From: CAIKMD01 sp963740675
GTDB lineage: Bacteria > Pseudomonadota > Alphaproteobacteria > ATCC43930 > CGMCC-115725
Direction of reading: 5' to 3'
Assembly: GCA_963740675.1 (NCBI GenBank)
Contig: CAVUFS010000009.1
Span: 270,073-334,072, forward strand
Length of the DNA stretch: 64,000 nt
Position numbers and translations under genes: made by a program. The notes under the pieces are model-generated. The model ran no database searches. It saw only the letters and a program-made list of their open reading frames with translations, and was not told where the DNA came from. Shown here piece by piece: positions 56,470 to 64,000 of this stretch (its first letter is position 1; each line of letters starts with the position of its first letter).

Positions 56470-56487
56470 CTGACATAAATCTGTCAT
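56470..56487 (+). promoter_or_regulatory. PHO box (PhoB binding site)
   Basis: CTGACATAAATCTGTCAT, one mismatch from the E. coli Pho box consensus CTGTCATAAATCTGTCAT. A TAATAA (-10-like) follows at 56495-56500. It lies 74 bp upstream of the Na/Pi cotransporter gene, which supports phosphate-starvation induction. Confidence 0.8.
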
Positions 56488-56560
56488 TTCAGTTTAATAA
56501 CCTGCCCGGCATCAGGGTCGGAGCGGTCGCTTAATGCCCGCCTGATGGGGGCGGAGGTTC

Positions 56561-58228
56561 ATGTTTCTCGACGCGGCTGTATCCATCCTTGCCGGGCTCG
56601 GCCTGTTCTTCATTGGCGTCAAAAGCCTCGGCGCCAATATGAGTCAGCTCGCTGGTCGCAGTCTCCGGCATTGGGTCGCGCGCTCCACGAATAGCTACCT
56701 TCTCAGTGCCACGATCGGCACGATCTCGGGCGCGCTGACGCAAAGCACCAATGCCATCACCGTGATCCTGATGAGCCTCGCCTCGGCGGACCTCATCACC
56801 GTGGCGCGCGCCAGGCCGATCCTCGCCTGGGCGAATGTCGGCACGGCGGCGCTGGTGCTGCTTGCGGCGGTCGACATCCGCCTCTTCGTCTATGCGCTTG
56901 TCGGTGTGACGGGGCTCTGCTTCTACCTCAACCTCGATCGCTCGACGCGCTGGCGGCCGCTGGTCTCGGCGGTGCTGGCGCTTGGCCTCTTGATGCTGGG
57001 TATCGAGCTGATCCGTACCGGCTCCGAGACATTCCGCAATCTCCCGTGGCTGCGCGAGTTCTTCACCGAGATGGCGCAGTGGTCGGCCGCGGCAATTATC
57101 GGCGGTGCGGCGCTGGCTTTCGTGGCGCAATCCTCGGCGACGGTGTCGGTGCTCGCCGTCGCCATGATCGCGGCGCATCTCATCAGCTTCGATCAGGCGA
57201 TGCTGACAGTGTATGGCGCGAGCATCGGCTCGGGCATCGGCACCTATGCGGTGGCGGCGCGCATCCGCGGCGCCTCGCGCCAGCTCGCGCTGTTCCAGGC
57301 GCTGATCAAAGTGCTCGGCATCGGCATTCTCCTGCCGCTTTATCTCATCGAGCATTACGGCCATGTGCCGCTGCTCCGCGCAGCGATCCAGGCGCTCACC
57401 GAGGATCCCGGCCGACAGGTCGCCTACATCTATCTCGCCTGCCAATTCGCTGCAGTCGCGACGCAACTCGCGCTCGGCGATACGGTCCAGCCCTGGCTCG
57501 AACGCTGGTCACCGCCGCAGCCGCAGGAAAGCTTTGCCAAGCCGCGTTACCTTTACGATCAGGCAATCGACGATCCCGAAACCGCGCTTACGCTCGTCGA
57601 TCGCGAGCAGGCGCGCATCTTCGCGCTGTTGCCGCTTTATTTCGGTCTCGACGATCATCTTGGCGAGGAAGCGCGGGCATTACGCGGCGAGGCGGTACTG
57701 CCGGCGGCAAAAGCCCTCGGCCGCAGCGTCGCCGATTTCCTCGGCGATCTTTCCGATACCGGCGCCGAGCGCAGCGTGCTCGAAGGAATCGCCGAGCGGC
57801 AAGAGCGCAATAGCTTGCTGCTGTCGATCCATGACGCGCTCGCCGATCTCGCCGTACAATTGGCGCGGCCGTTCGAATCGTCGGCGTTGCGCGATCTCGC
57901 GGACAATCTGCGCGAGGGGCTTGGCGCGCTGCTGCTGACCGCCGAAGAGGCGGTGCGCACCCTCGATCCGGATGAAATTGCCCTGATGCGCCGCCTGACC
58001 GCCGATCGCGACAGCGTGGTCGATCAGCTACGGCACGGCGCGATTGCCGCCGATCACGGTCTCACCGCCGCCGATCACCGCCATCTCTATTCGGTGACCA
58101 GCGCATTCGAGCTGATCGTCTGGATGCTGCGCCGCTATTGCGCGCTGATAGCGACCGCCCAGCCGCAAGCCGAGGAGGCAGGCGAAATGTCGCTGCTCGC
58201 CTCGGTCGAAGCGCTACCGAATACCTGA
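56561..58228 (+). CDS. Na+/phosphate cotransporter family protein with PhoU-like C-terminus
   Basis: A NptA/YjbB-like transporter. The duplicated QS motifs are GALTQSTNAITVIL and FVAQSSATVSVL, in inverted TM repeats (about 1-320). The C-terminal half (about 330-540) is a cytosolic helical region resembling PhoU (RSVADFLGDLSDTGAERSV). Length is 555 residues, ATG 56561. An upstream PHO box indicates regulation by phosphate, consistent with Pi uptake or export in starvation. It is monocistronic. Confidence 0.9.
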   Translation: MFLDAAVSILAGLGLFFIGVKSLGANMSQLAGRSLRHWVARSTNSYLLSATIGTISGALTQSTNAITVILMSLASADLITVARARPILAWANVGTAALVLLAAVDIRLFVYALVGVTGLCFYLNLDRSTRWRPLVSAVLALGLLMLGIELIRTGSETFRNLPWLREFFTEMAQWSAAAIIGGAALAFVAQSSATVSVLAVAMIAAHLISFDQAMLTVYGASIGSGIGTYAVAARIRGASRQLALFQALIKVLGIGILLPLYLIEHYGHVPLLRAAIQALTEDPGRQVAYIYLACQFAAVATQLALGDTVQPWLERWSPPQPQESFAKPRYLYDQAIDDPETALTLVDREQARIFALLPLYFGLDDHLGEEARALRGEAVLPAAKALGRSVADFLGDLSDTGAERSVLEGIAERQERNSLLLSIHDALADLAVQLARPFESSALRDLADNLREGLGALLLTAEEAVRTLDPDEIALMRRLTADRDSVVDQLRHGAIAADHGLTAADHRHLYSVTSAFELIVWMLRRYCALIATAQPQAEEAGEMSLLASVEALPNT

Positions 58229-58229
58229 G

Positions 58230-59540
58230 CTATTCCGCAGCCTCGGGCGGCCGCGTGCGCAGCTTGTCGAGCTCCTGCCGATAGAGATCGATCCAGTCGC
58301 CGTTTGCGGTGGTCGTGTAATGGCCGCCGCGCGCATTGGCATAGACCGTCGGATCGTCGGCCGAAGGCGGACGCACGCCGTTCTGAAACGCCTTCACCGT
58401 GTTCGCCAACATGCGGCGATTGCGCGCGATGGCGATGTCGGATGGCGCCAGATTCTCGAACGAGCGGTCAATGATGCCGCCCATGCTCTCCGTCACGCAT
58501 TGGTCCTGCGTGTGGATGCCTTCGATGCCGGTATAGGATTTGGCCTTCTGCTCTTCGCGATCGATCAGATAATCGTTCGCCTCGTTCTCGACCATGCGAT
58601 AACGGCCATACCAGCCGCTTTCATTCGGCTGCAGATTGTCGCGCAAATAAGCGCCGTCGCCATCCTTGCGCGCGGTGCGCGTGCGATCGTTCTGGCGCAT
58701 GAAGCCCGTCGATTCGAAGCCGACGAACATGCAATGGGTGTCGTCCATCGGAATGAAGGCGCGCACCATCACATTGTTCTCGAGCCCTGCCACCGGCGGC
58801 ATGATCCAGAACGGATAGAGGAAATGCGCCTGGCGCCAATAGGTGCCGCCCGGCACGGTCGGCGACGGGCGATGTGCGCCGTAATGCAGGCCGTACTTGG
58901 TTTCGTGGATCTTGTATTCGGGCGCGCGGTTGACGGTGAGGTCGGCCCGCTCGGCGGCGATGCCCTCGGTCGGCTTGATGAAGCCGAAATGCAGCACGCC
59001 GACATGGCTGGTATCGAGATCGCCTTCGACCGCTTGCAGCCAGTTGCAGCTCCGTTGCACGAAGCGCATCTGCACGCCGCTCGCCGGCCCCATCAGGCAT
59101 TCGAAATGCGGCAGGTCCTTCGGCGCCTTGTTGCGGTCGCCCATATAGACCCAGACCACGCCATTATGCTCTTTCGTCAGATAGGCCTTGGTGTGGACGC
59201 GATCTTTGAAATGCTGGCGCTCAGGGATGTTGAGCTGATCGAGGCAATTGCCTTCGACGTCGAATTTCCAGCCGTGATAGACGCAACGGATGCCGCCTTC
59301 CTCGTTGCGGCCGAAGAACAGCGACGCGCAGCGATGCGGGCAGCGCTGATCCATGATACCGACACGGCCATCGGTGTCGCGAAAAGCGATCAGCTTCTCG
59401 TTGAGCAGCAGAATGCGGATGGGTGTGCCGTCGGCTTGCAGTTCGCTCGATAGCGCGGCGGGAATCCAATATTGCCGCATCAGCTCCCCCATGGGGGTGC
59501 CGGGGCCGGCGCGCGTAATCAGATCGTATTCGTCAGCCAT
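58230..59540 (-). CDS. Rieske [2Fe-2S] aromatic ring-hydroxylating oxygenase, phthalate-4,5-dioxygenase-like
   Basis: Intact paralogue of the gene at 135-1447. The Rieske motif is C67-P-H69 and C86-V-Y-H89. The iron-site motif is LDTSHVGVLHFG. The two share the N-terminal phrase RAGPGTPMGELMRQYWIPAALSSEL and C-terminal blocks such as ITQQDQAITESMG-like. It is 436 residues. ATG 59540 follows GGAGGACCATAACC. It sits alone on the minus strand without ferredoxin or reductase genes. Substrate unknown, but the family oxidises phthalate, vanillate-type and similar acids. Confidence 0.92.
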   Translation of the reverse strand: MADEYDLITRAGPGTPMGELMRQYWIPAALSSELQADGTPIRILLLNEKLIAFRDTDGRVGIMDQRCPHRCASLFFGRNEEGGIRCVYHGWKFDVEGNCLDQLNIPERQHFKDRVHTKAYLTKEHNGVVWVYMGDRNKAPKDLPHFECLMGPASGVQMRFVQRSCNWLQAVEGDLDTSHVGVLHFGFIKPTEGIAAERADLTVNRAPEYKIHETKYGLHYGAHRPSPTVPGGTYWRQAHFLYPFWIMPPVAGLENNVMVRAFIPMDDTHCMFVGFESTGFMRQNDRTRTARKDGDGAYLRDNLQPNESGWYGRYRMVENEANDYLIDREEQKAKSYTGIEGIHTQDQCVTESMGGIIDRSFENLAPSDIAIARNRRMLANTVKAFQNGVRPPSADDPTVYANARGGHYTTTANGDWIDLYRQELDKLRTRPPEAAE

Positions 59541-59662
59541 GGTTATGGTCCTCCTCCCGTCTTCGCCCGAGGGAGAAAGCCTAGTCCAGGTCGCGAAAAT
59601 TTGAAACGTGGATGGTGCCCACGCCGCTGCGGCGGTGGGCGTCGGACTCAGCCTCGTCGGAC

Positions 59663-59866
59663 TTAGCCGTAGAGGACCGTTTTCCCTGCGGGCTCCCGAT
59701 GCACGAGGCGGGTTCTTTCCCAGATCTCGTAGCTCGGATATTCGTTCTGACGATCGAAGTGTTCGCGGGCTGTGCTGAGGGCGGCAGCGTCGCCGAGGGA
59801 AACAAATTCGACGACATCACCAATGCCGCCGCGGCGATTGAGGAAATAACAGCGATATTCTTTCAT
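59663..59866 (-). CDS. small conserved protein, paralogue of the gene at 60061-60282
   Basis: A 67-residue acidic-basic mixed protein: MKEYRCYFLNRRGGIGDVVEF, ending SYEIWERTRLVHREPAGKTV. It shares a pattern with the next small gene (Y-x-CY-x-L near the start, an alanine-rich middle, and E-x-W-x6-VH near the end). No signal or TM segment. No function is known to me. Similar short proteins occur in clusters in Hyphomicrobiales genomes. ATG 59866 follows GGGGCTGTCTC. Confidence 0.6.
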   Translation of the reverse strand: MKEYRCYFLNRRGGIGDVVEFVSLGDAAALSTAREHFDRQNEYPSYEIWERTRLVHREPAGKTVLYG

Positions 59867-60060
59867 GAGACAGCCCCGAAATCGAACGACCGCGCCTTAC
59901 GCCCTGGTCTTGGGGCCCGCGGATCAGCATGTCGGTTTTATCGGCTTCAGGGAATGCGGCACAATTCGCACTTATACCTAGGGGAATATACGTAGACTGT
60001 TGATGCGCCAGGCTTTTGGCTTGGCGCCTCTGATCAAACCGGAGCCGGCGATTTTCGGCA

Positions 60061-60282
60061 TCAGGTAGCAAGCGCACCCTGAAGGGTTTTTCCGTCCGCT
60101 GACGCTCCCTTATGGACCTGTTTCAGTCCCATCCAGAGTTCAAACCCGCGCGGTGGCGTGTGCTCTGATGAGAACGCCATCGCCAAGGCGATGGCTTCCG
60201 CATCGTTAGCGGCAAGGAAGTCCCGTCGATCGACAATCCGGCGTTCCGGACCAAGGAGATAGCAACTATAGGCAGCACTCAT
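60061..60282 (-). CDS. small conserved protein, paralogue of the gene at 59663-59866
   Basis: A 73-residue protein, MSAAYSCYLLGPERRIVDRRD through FELWMGLKQVHKGASADGKT. It matches the previous small protein in layout, though the identity is moderate. Codon use is like its neighbours. The pair lies between the Rieske oxygenase and comM genes on the minus strand, about 195 bp apart. Function unknown. Confidence 0.6.
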   Translation of the reverse strand: MSAAYSCYLLGPERRIVDRRDFLAANDAEAIALAMAFSSEHTPPRGFELWMGLKQVHKGASADGKTLQGALAT

Positions 60283-60367
60283 TCATGGAGATTGCTCCAC
60301 CACCGAGGCGTGTTGCTGTGAGCTATTACTCTCGCCGACCGTATCCGTGCGCCGGAATCAGGCGTGC

Positions 60368-61891
60368 TTAGCCGGCTCCAAGAACAACCCGGCGATAGGA
60401 CACCGCTTCGGCAATATGCAGACGGCGGATAGTGTCGCTGTTATCGAGATCGGCGAGGGTGCGGGCGACACGCAGCACGCGGTGATAGCCGCGAGCCGAA
60501 AGCCGCATGCGCTCGGCCGCGTCGTGAAGGAGCTTCCGGCCCTCGGGATCGGGCGCCGCGATCTCCTCCAGCAGGCTGCCATCCGCTTCGGCATTGGTGC
60601 GGATGCGCCGATCATTCGGCAGGCGCGCGAAACGCGCTTGCTGCCGGGCGCGGGCGGCGGCGACCCGCGCTCCCACCTGGGCCGAGCCTTCCGCGGGTGG
60701 CGGCAGTGAAAGATCGCTGGCCTTCACGGCCGGCACATCGATGTGCAGGTCGATCCTGTCGAACAGGGGCCCGGATATCTTCGATTGGTAGTCCTGAGCA
60801 CATTTCGGCGCCCGACCGCAGCCCTGCGCCGGGTCGTCGAGATAGCCGCAGCGGCAGGGATTCATCGCCGCCACGACCTGCACCCGCGCCGGATAAGTCA
60901 CATGCGCATTGGCGCGCGCGACGACAGCGCGGCCGCTTTCCATCGGCTGACGCAGCGCTTCCAAAGTCGCGCGCTGGAACTCGGGCAATTCATCAAGGAA
61001 CAAAACACCGAGATGCGCCAAAGAAAGCTCGCCAGGCTTGGCCCGAAGCCCGCCGCCGACCAGCGCCGCCAGCGAGGCTGAATGATGCGGATCGCGAAAT
61101 GGCCGCTGACGGATCAACTCGCCTTCGCGGAGCAGCCCGGCAACGGAATGGATCATCGACACTTCGAGCGCCTCGCTCGGATCGAGCGGCGGCAGAATGC
61201 CCGGCAGCCGCGCGGCCAACATCGATTTGCCCGCGCCTGGCGGGCCAACCATCAACAGGTTATGCCCGCCAGCCGCGGCGATCTCGAGCGTGCGTTTCGC
61301 GGTCTCCTGGCCTTTGATCTCTTTGAGATCGAGCGAGATGCCGCGCTCGGCGGCGACGCGCGGTGCCGGCGGTGAGAGGAGTTGCGTGCCTTTGAAGTGA
61401 TTGATCAGCGCGAGCAGCGATGGCGCCGCCAAAATATCGAGGCCGCCGGCCCAAGCGGCTTCGCCGCCCGAGGCGGCCGGGCAGATCAGCCCGCGTCCGC
61501 GCGACAGCGCACCAACCGCGGCGGGCAGTACGCCGGCGACCGGCAGGATCGAGCCATCGAGCGCAAGCTCGCCCAAAGCGACGTAATGCTCGATCTCGTC
61601 CGCGGGCAGGACTTCCATCGCGGCAAGCAAGCCCAGCGCGATCGGCAGATCGAAATGGCTACCTTCCTTGGTGAGATCGGCCGGGGCGAGATTGACGGTG
61701 ATACGCCGCGCCGGCACGGCAAGCCCCATCGCGGTCAGCGCAGCACGCACGCGCTCGCGCGATTCCGCGACCGCCTTGTCAGGCAGGCCGACGATCGTGA
61801 AAGCGACGACCCCCGATGTGACCGTGACCTGTGCCTCGACTTCGAGCGCCTCGATGCCGAGAAAGGCGACGGTGCGAACACGCGCAACCAA
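60368..61891 (-). CDS. comM: YifB/ComM family Mg-chelatase-like AAA+ ATPase
   Basis: A 507-residue ATPase. The N-terminal Lon-substrate-like domain (VTSGVVAFTIVGLPDKAVAESRERV) precedes the AAA+ Mg-chelatase domain with Walker A GPPGAGKSMLAARLPGILP, Walker B LGVLFLDELPEFQ, and the C-terminal Mg-chelatase helicase region. ComM promotes branch migration in natural transformation in some species. The family is broad, and its role in alphaproteobacteria is less defined. It is monocistronic. Confidence 0.92.
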   Translation of the reverse strand: MVARVRTVAFLGIEALEVEAQVTVTSGVVAFTIVGLPDKAVAESRERVRAALTAMGLAVPARRITVNLAPADLTKEGSHFDLPIALGLLAAMEVLPADEIEHYVALGELALDGSILPVAGVLPAAVGALSRGRGLICPAASGGEAAWAGGLDILAAPSLLALINHFKGTQLLSPPAPRVAAERGISLDLKEIKGQETAKRTLEIAAAGGHNLLMVGPPGAGKSMLAARLPGILPPLDPSEALEVSMIHSVAGLLREGELIRQRPFRDPHHSASLAALVGGGLRAKPGELSLAHLGVLFLDELPEFQRATLEALRQPMESGRAVVARANAHVTYPARVQVVAAMNPCRCGYLDDPAQGCGRAPKCAQDYQSKISGPLFDRIDLHIDVPAVKASDLSLPPPAEGSAQVGARVAAARARQQARFARLPNDRRIRTNAEADGSLLEEIAAPDPEGRKLLHDAAERMRLSARGYHRVLRVARTLADLDNSDTIRRLHIAEAVSYRRVVLGAG

Positions 61892-61948
61892 GCTCCACCC
61901 CCCTTGCGGGGTGACTTTAGGCGAGCGTGGCCGTGATTGGCGAGAGGT

Positions 61949-62428
61949 TTACGATTTAGCGCTGTCGGATTGCAGCTGGATGTAATTCTCGAGCCCGGTC
62001 AGTTTGATCAGTTCGAGCTGCGTTTCGATGAAGTCGATCGCCTCTTCCTCGCTGTCGAGGATGTCGCTCAGGAGATCGCGGGTGCCGAAATCGCGCACGG
62101 TCTCGCAATGAACGATCGCGGCGCGCAGATCGCCAAGTCCCTTTTGCTCGAGCTTCAGATCGCATTCGAGAATTTCCTGCACATTCTCGCCGATCAGCAG
62201 CTTGTCGAGATCTTGCAGATTGGGCAGACCTTCGAGGAAGAGGATGCGCTCGATCAGGCGATCGGCGTGCTTCATCTCGTCGATCGATTCGTGATGCTCG
62301 TGCTCGCCGAACTTCGTCACGCCCCAATTCCGCAACATGCGGGCGTGCAGGAAGTACTGATTGATCGCGGTGAGCTCGTTACGGAGGATCGTATTGAGGT
62401 GCTGGATGACCGTCGCGTCGCCGCGCAT
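61949..62428 (-). CDS. bfr: bacterioferritin
   Basis: Forms 24-mer iron-storage shells with heme. Ferroxidase ligands E18, E51 and H54 and the heme-ligating M52 are all in place (RNELTAINQYFLHARML and SIDEMKHADRLIERILFLEG). It is 159 residues. It follows bfd after 63 bp in the same direction, the usual bfd-bfr pairing for iron release and storage. ATG 62428 follows GGAGATAGCAA. Confidence 0.96.
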   Translation of the reverse strand: MRGDATVIQHLNTILRNELTAINQYFLHARMLRNWGVTKFGEHEHHESIDEMKHADRLIERILFLEGLPNLQDLDKLLIGENVQEILECDLKLEQKGLGDLRAAIVHCETVRDFGTRDLLSDILDSEEEAIDFIETQLELIKLTGLENYIQLQSDSAKS

Positions 62429-62491
62429 TTGCTATCTCCGTTCTGATCCCGCGAGCCAAGCTGGCCGCGGCCGGAGTGCAGGGCGGGCGGC

Positions 62492-62680
62492 TCAGCTCTG
62501 AGCGTGAATAGGATCGCCGCCGACGTCGCGCAAGATGCCCTCGACCAAAGGCATGCACTTGCCGCAGCGGGGCTGCGTGCCACACGCCCGGTAAACACCG
62601 AGGGTCGAGCCGTCGTTGCAGGTAGCAGCGGCCTGGCGAACCTGGCGCTCGGTCAACGCATTGCAGAGGCAGATATACAT
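62492..62680 (-). CDS. bfd: bacterioferritin-associated ferredoxin
   Basis: A 62-residue [2Fe-2S] protein that reduces the iron core of Bfr to mobilise iron. Cysteines C4 and C6 (YICLCNALTERQVRQA) and C39 and C42 (GTQPRCGKC) match the family pattern. ATG 62680 gives the standard N-terminus. The longer reading to 62740 is rejected. It probably shares a transcript with bfr. A Fur-like site lies upstream. Confidence 0.93.
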   Translation of the reverse strand: MYICLCNALTERQVRQAAATCNDGSTLGVYRACGTQPRCGKCMPLVEGILRDVGGDPIHAQS

Positions 62681-62736
62681 CGAGGCTTCCTGGACTTCAC
62701 TGCGAACGACTCGCAAGAACATATAGGCATGCGAAC

Positions 62737-62755
62737 GCAAATGCGAATCATTTTC
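62737..62755. promoter_or_regulatory. candidate Fur/iron-responsive box upstream of bfd
   Basis: GCAAATGCGAATCATTTTC matches the 19-bp Fur consensus GATAATGATAATCATTATC at 14 of 19 positions. It is 57-75 bp upstream of the bfd start. Alphaproteobacteria may use Irr or RirA instead of classical Fur, so the regulator is uncertain. Three TGCGAA copies (62701, 62730, 62742) lie in the same stretch. Confidence 0.45.
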
Positions 62756-62759
62756 ATCG

Positions 62760-63089
62760 TCAAAAATGTCGCGGGCAGCAGGCTCAAAATTTTCTATATT
62801 TCATAGATACCACCCGGTATGGCCGCGTTCCAGCCGCCGTCGAAAGGTCCCGCCCTTCAACGGTTTAGCGCGCCTCGGTATTCCCGCGCGGTTGCCAGCC
62901 GTTGTGGTGTCGCTGCTGCGACCGTCGTCGAGCCGCGCGGTTACCCGATCGCGAAAGTCCAAATCGTTGCGCAACCATTGCGCCAAGGTGACGATCAACG
63001 CGCGGTGCGCTTTGGACGAGCGAGCGAATGCGAAGCGGTTCGCGCGACGACAGTTTCAGTAAATTGTCGATGCAGCGCGTTGGGATCAC
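62760..63089. other. intergenic region, no supported gene
   Basis: About 330 bp between the bfd promoter region and the TetR gene. Short ORFs on both strands (for example 62801-62998 minus) show no motif, no good Shine-Dalgarno and no family resemblance I recognise. No tRNA or terminator is evident. Confidence 0.4.
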
Positions 63090-63749
63090 TTAGCCATCGA
63101 CACGCGGTGCGTGGCAGCCGTCGATAAACAGCGCAACGCATTTCATCGCCCATTCTTCGCGCTCGGCCTCGCTGAGCGGCGTGCCGAAACCCATCGCGCG
63201 ACGCAGCGGGATCGATATGACCATTTCTTGAAACTGCATTGCCGCAAAACGGCAATCATCGAGCACGATGCGGCCGGCGCGGCGCTCTTCTTCGAGCAGC
63301 GCCGCAATCCGCTCGATAACGCGTGTTGCGCCTTGCTCGATCGCGATGTCGACGAGTTGCGGAAAGCGCTCGGCTTCGGCAAGCAACAAACGCCGCAGTG
63401 CCAGCGCTTGCGGCGATAGCGCGACGGTGAGCATCCGCTTCGCCAAGCGCTCGAGCACTGTGTTAAGCGGACCGGGCTCATCGAAAGCGGCCTCGAATTC
63501 AGGCAGCCAATGTTGCAGCAAGCGGCGAACGACGGCGGTGTAAAGCTCGGCCTTGTCGCGGAAGCGATGATAGAAGGTGCGCTTCGAGATGCGCGCGCGA
63601 CCGGCCACGGCTTCGATGCTTGTCGCACCGAAGCCGCGGCTCAGGAAAAGATCGGTCGCGACGTCGAGGATCTTGTCGCCGAGAGCGGCGGCTTCAAGCC
63701 GCGTCGGCCGACCGCCCCTTCGGATCGCGTTGTTGTCGCTTAGCGCCAA
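63090..63749 (-). CDS. TetR-family transcriptional regulator
   Basis: The N-terminal DNA-binding helix-turn-helix reads LFLSRGFGATSIEAVAGRARISKRTFYHRFRDKAELY, with RRGGRPTRLEAAALGDKIL before it. The C-terminal half is the ligand-binding helical domain. I chose TTG 63749 (MALSDNNAIRRGG), giving 219 residues. Longer readings run through the lipoprotein gene. It overlaps the end of that gene by 10 bp, so translation is probably coupled. Targets and ligand unknown. Confidence 0.86.
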   Translation of the reverse strand: MALSDNNAIRRGGRPTRLEAAALGDKILDVATDLFLSRGFGATSIEAVAGRARISKRTFYHRFRDKAELYTAVVRRLLQHWLPEFEAAFDEPGPLNTVLERLAKRMLTVALSPQALALRRLLLAEAERFPQLVDIAIEQGATRVIERIAALLEEERRAGRIVLDDCRFAAMQFQEMVISIPLRRAMGFGTPLSEAEREEWAMKCVALFIDGCHAPRVDG

Positions 63750-63904
63750 CCGGCGTGACCCCAATAGTGGCCGTGGTAACCGCCGCCATAATAGCCGCCG
63801 GCCGGATAGACGACGCAGCCGCCAAGCGCGCCGGCGAGAGCAAGTACAGCGACGAGGGCCGCCAGGCGGCGCGGCTTCGACTTGGTATTCGTATCGCGGG
63901 TCAT
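63740..63904 (-). CDS. small glycine/tyrosine-rich lipoprotein
   Basis: A 54-residue precursor: MTRDTNTKSKPRRLAALVAV, hydrophobic core, lipobox ALGGC, then a short mature part rich in Gly, Tyr and His (VVYPAGGYYGGGYHGHYWGH). ATG 63904 follows GGAGGTCGTC, a strong Shine-Dalgarno, and longer readings to the window edge are rejected. Similar tiny lipoproteins are common in alphaproteobacteria with no known function. It precedes the TetR gene. Confidence 0.72.
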   Translation of the reverse strand: MTRDTNTKSKPRRLAALVAVLALAGALGGCVVYPAGGYYGGGYHGHYWGHAGWR

Positions 63905-64000
63905 GACGACCTCCTGATTGTCCACTGCCGGCCCTACCGAGGCGCGGCTTCCTAAGGACATAGGCCAGCAATACGTACTCTGTCCAAAGGCACCACACAT

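Noticed and set aside
62801..62998. Possible 65-residue protein on the minus strand between bfd and the TetR gene
   Set aside because: No Shine-Dalgarno or motif, and similar-sized random frames overlap it.

Overview
The window is GC-rich, densely coded DNA from the main chromosome of an alphaproteobacterium. The clearest evidence is the block hemJ-hemH-hemE (minus strand) facing ppsR-maf-aroE-coaE-dnaQ-secB-Tim44-like-mltA-smr (plus strand), followed by hslVU and hisBHAFE. This gene order is known around the replication origin of Caulobacter and relatives. I could not fix the order or genus. The catabolic and Tat-exported genes resemble environmental Rhodospirillales/Hyphomicrobiales-type bacteria, but that is inference.

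Layout. (1) 1-9.7 kb is accessory: a truncated gene end, a Rieske oxygenase, an MFS carrier, a DUF255/thioredoxin-fold protein, a DNA alkyl-repair protein, a minus-strand operon of two Tat-exported amidohydrolases plus a substrate-binding protein, and a quinone oxidoreductase. (2) 9.9-14.2 kb: rho, a small membrane protein, hemJ, hemH and hemE, all leftward. (3) 14.2-14.58 kb: a 384-bp gap with DnaA-box-like sites, the probable oriC. (4) 14.6-25.5 kb: the rightward ori-proximal housekeeping block, interrupted between mltA and smr by two exported proteins and lutABC. (5) 25.6-29.6 kb: a VOC protein, a cold-shock protein, hslVU and a signal-less solute-binding-like protein. (6) 29.7-35.6 kb: the his operon with a GNAT gene, a solute-binding protein and a heme-oxygenase-like-fold protein inserted, then a HIT hydrolase. 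(7) 35.6-45.7 kb: a PAS histidine kinase, a PAS protein, Kup, MscL, a small exported protein, an FAH-family hydrolase plus a two-domain VOC protein, and an SbmA/BacA-type ABC transporter. (8) 45.75-50.5 kb: an operon for a Tat-exported thiamine-diphosphate enzyme, a c-type cytochrome and a molybdenum-hydroxylase large subunit. (9) 50.7-56.4 kb: a signalling island (receiver-PP2C phosphatase, RsbW-like kinase, triple-PAS hybrid kinase, DivK-like receiver, STAS protein). (10) 56.5-64 kb: a Na/Pi cotransporter behind a near-consensus PHO box, a second Rieske oxygenase, two paralogous small proteins, ComM, bfr-bfd, TetR and a small lipoprotein.

How it works together. The backbone covers replication origin, heme, shikimate, CoA, histidine, proteolysis and protein export. 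Around it lie peripheral catabolic genes suited to aromatic or other organic acids (two Rieske oxygenases without reductases, ACMSD-like amidohydrolases, VOC and FAH-family proteins, a molybdenum hydroxylase) and several orphan NMT1/SsuA-like binding proteins without permeases.

Data quality matters here. Seven single-base frameshifts interrupt six otherwise intact genes, including the normally essential rho. They look like residual assembly or sequencing indels rather than real pseudogenes. I saw no rRNA, CRISPR array, insertion sequence or prophage, and no tRNA that I could recognise by eye.
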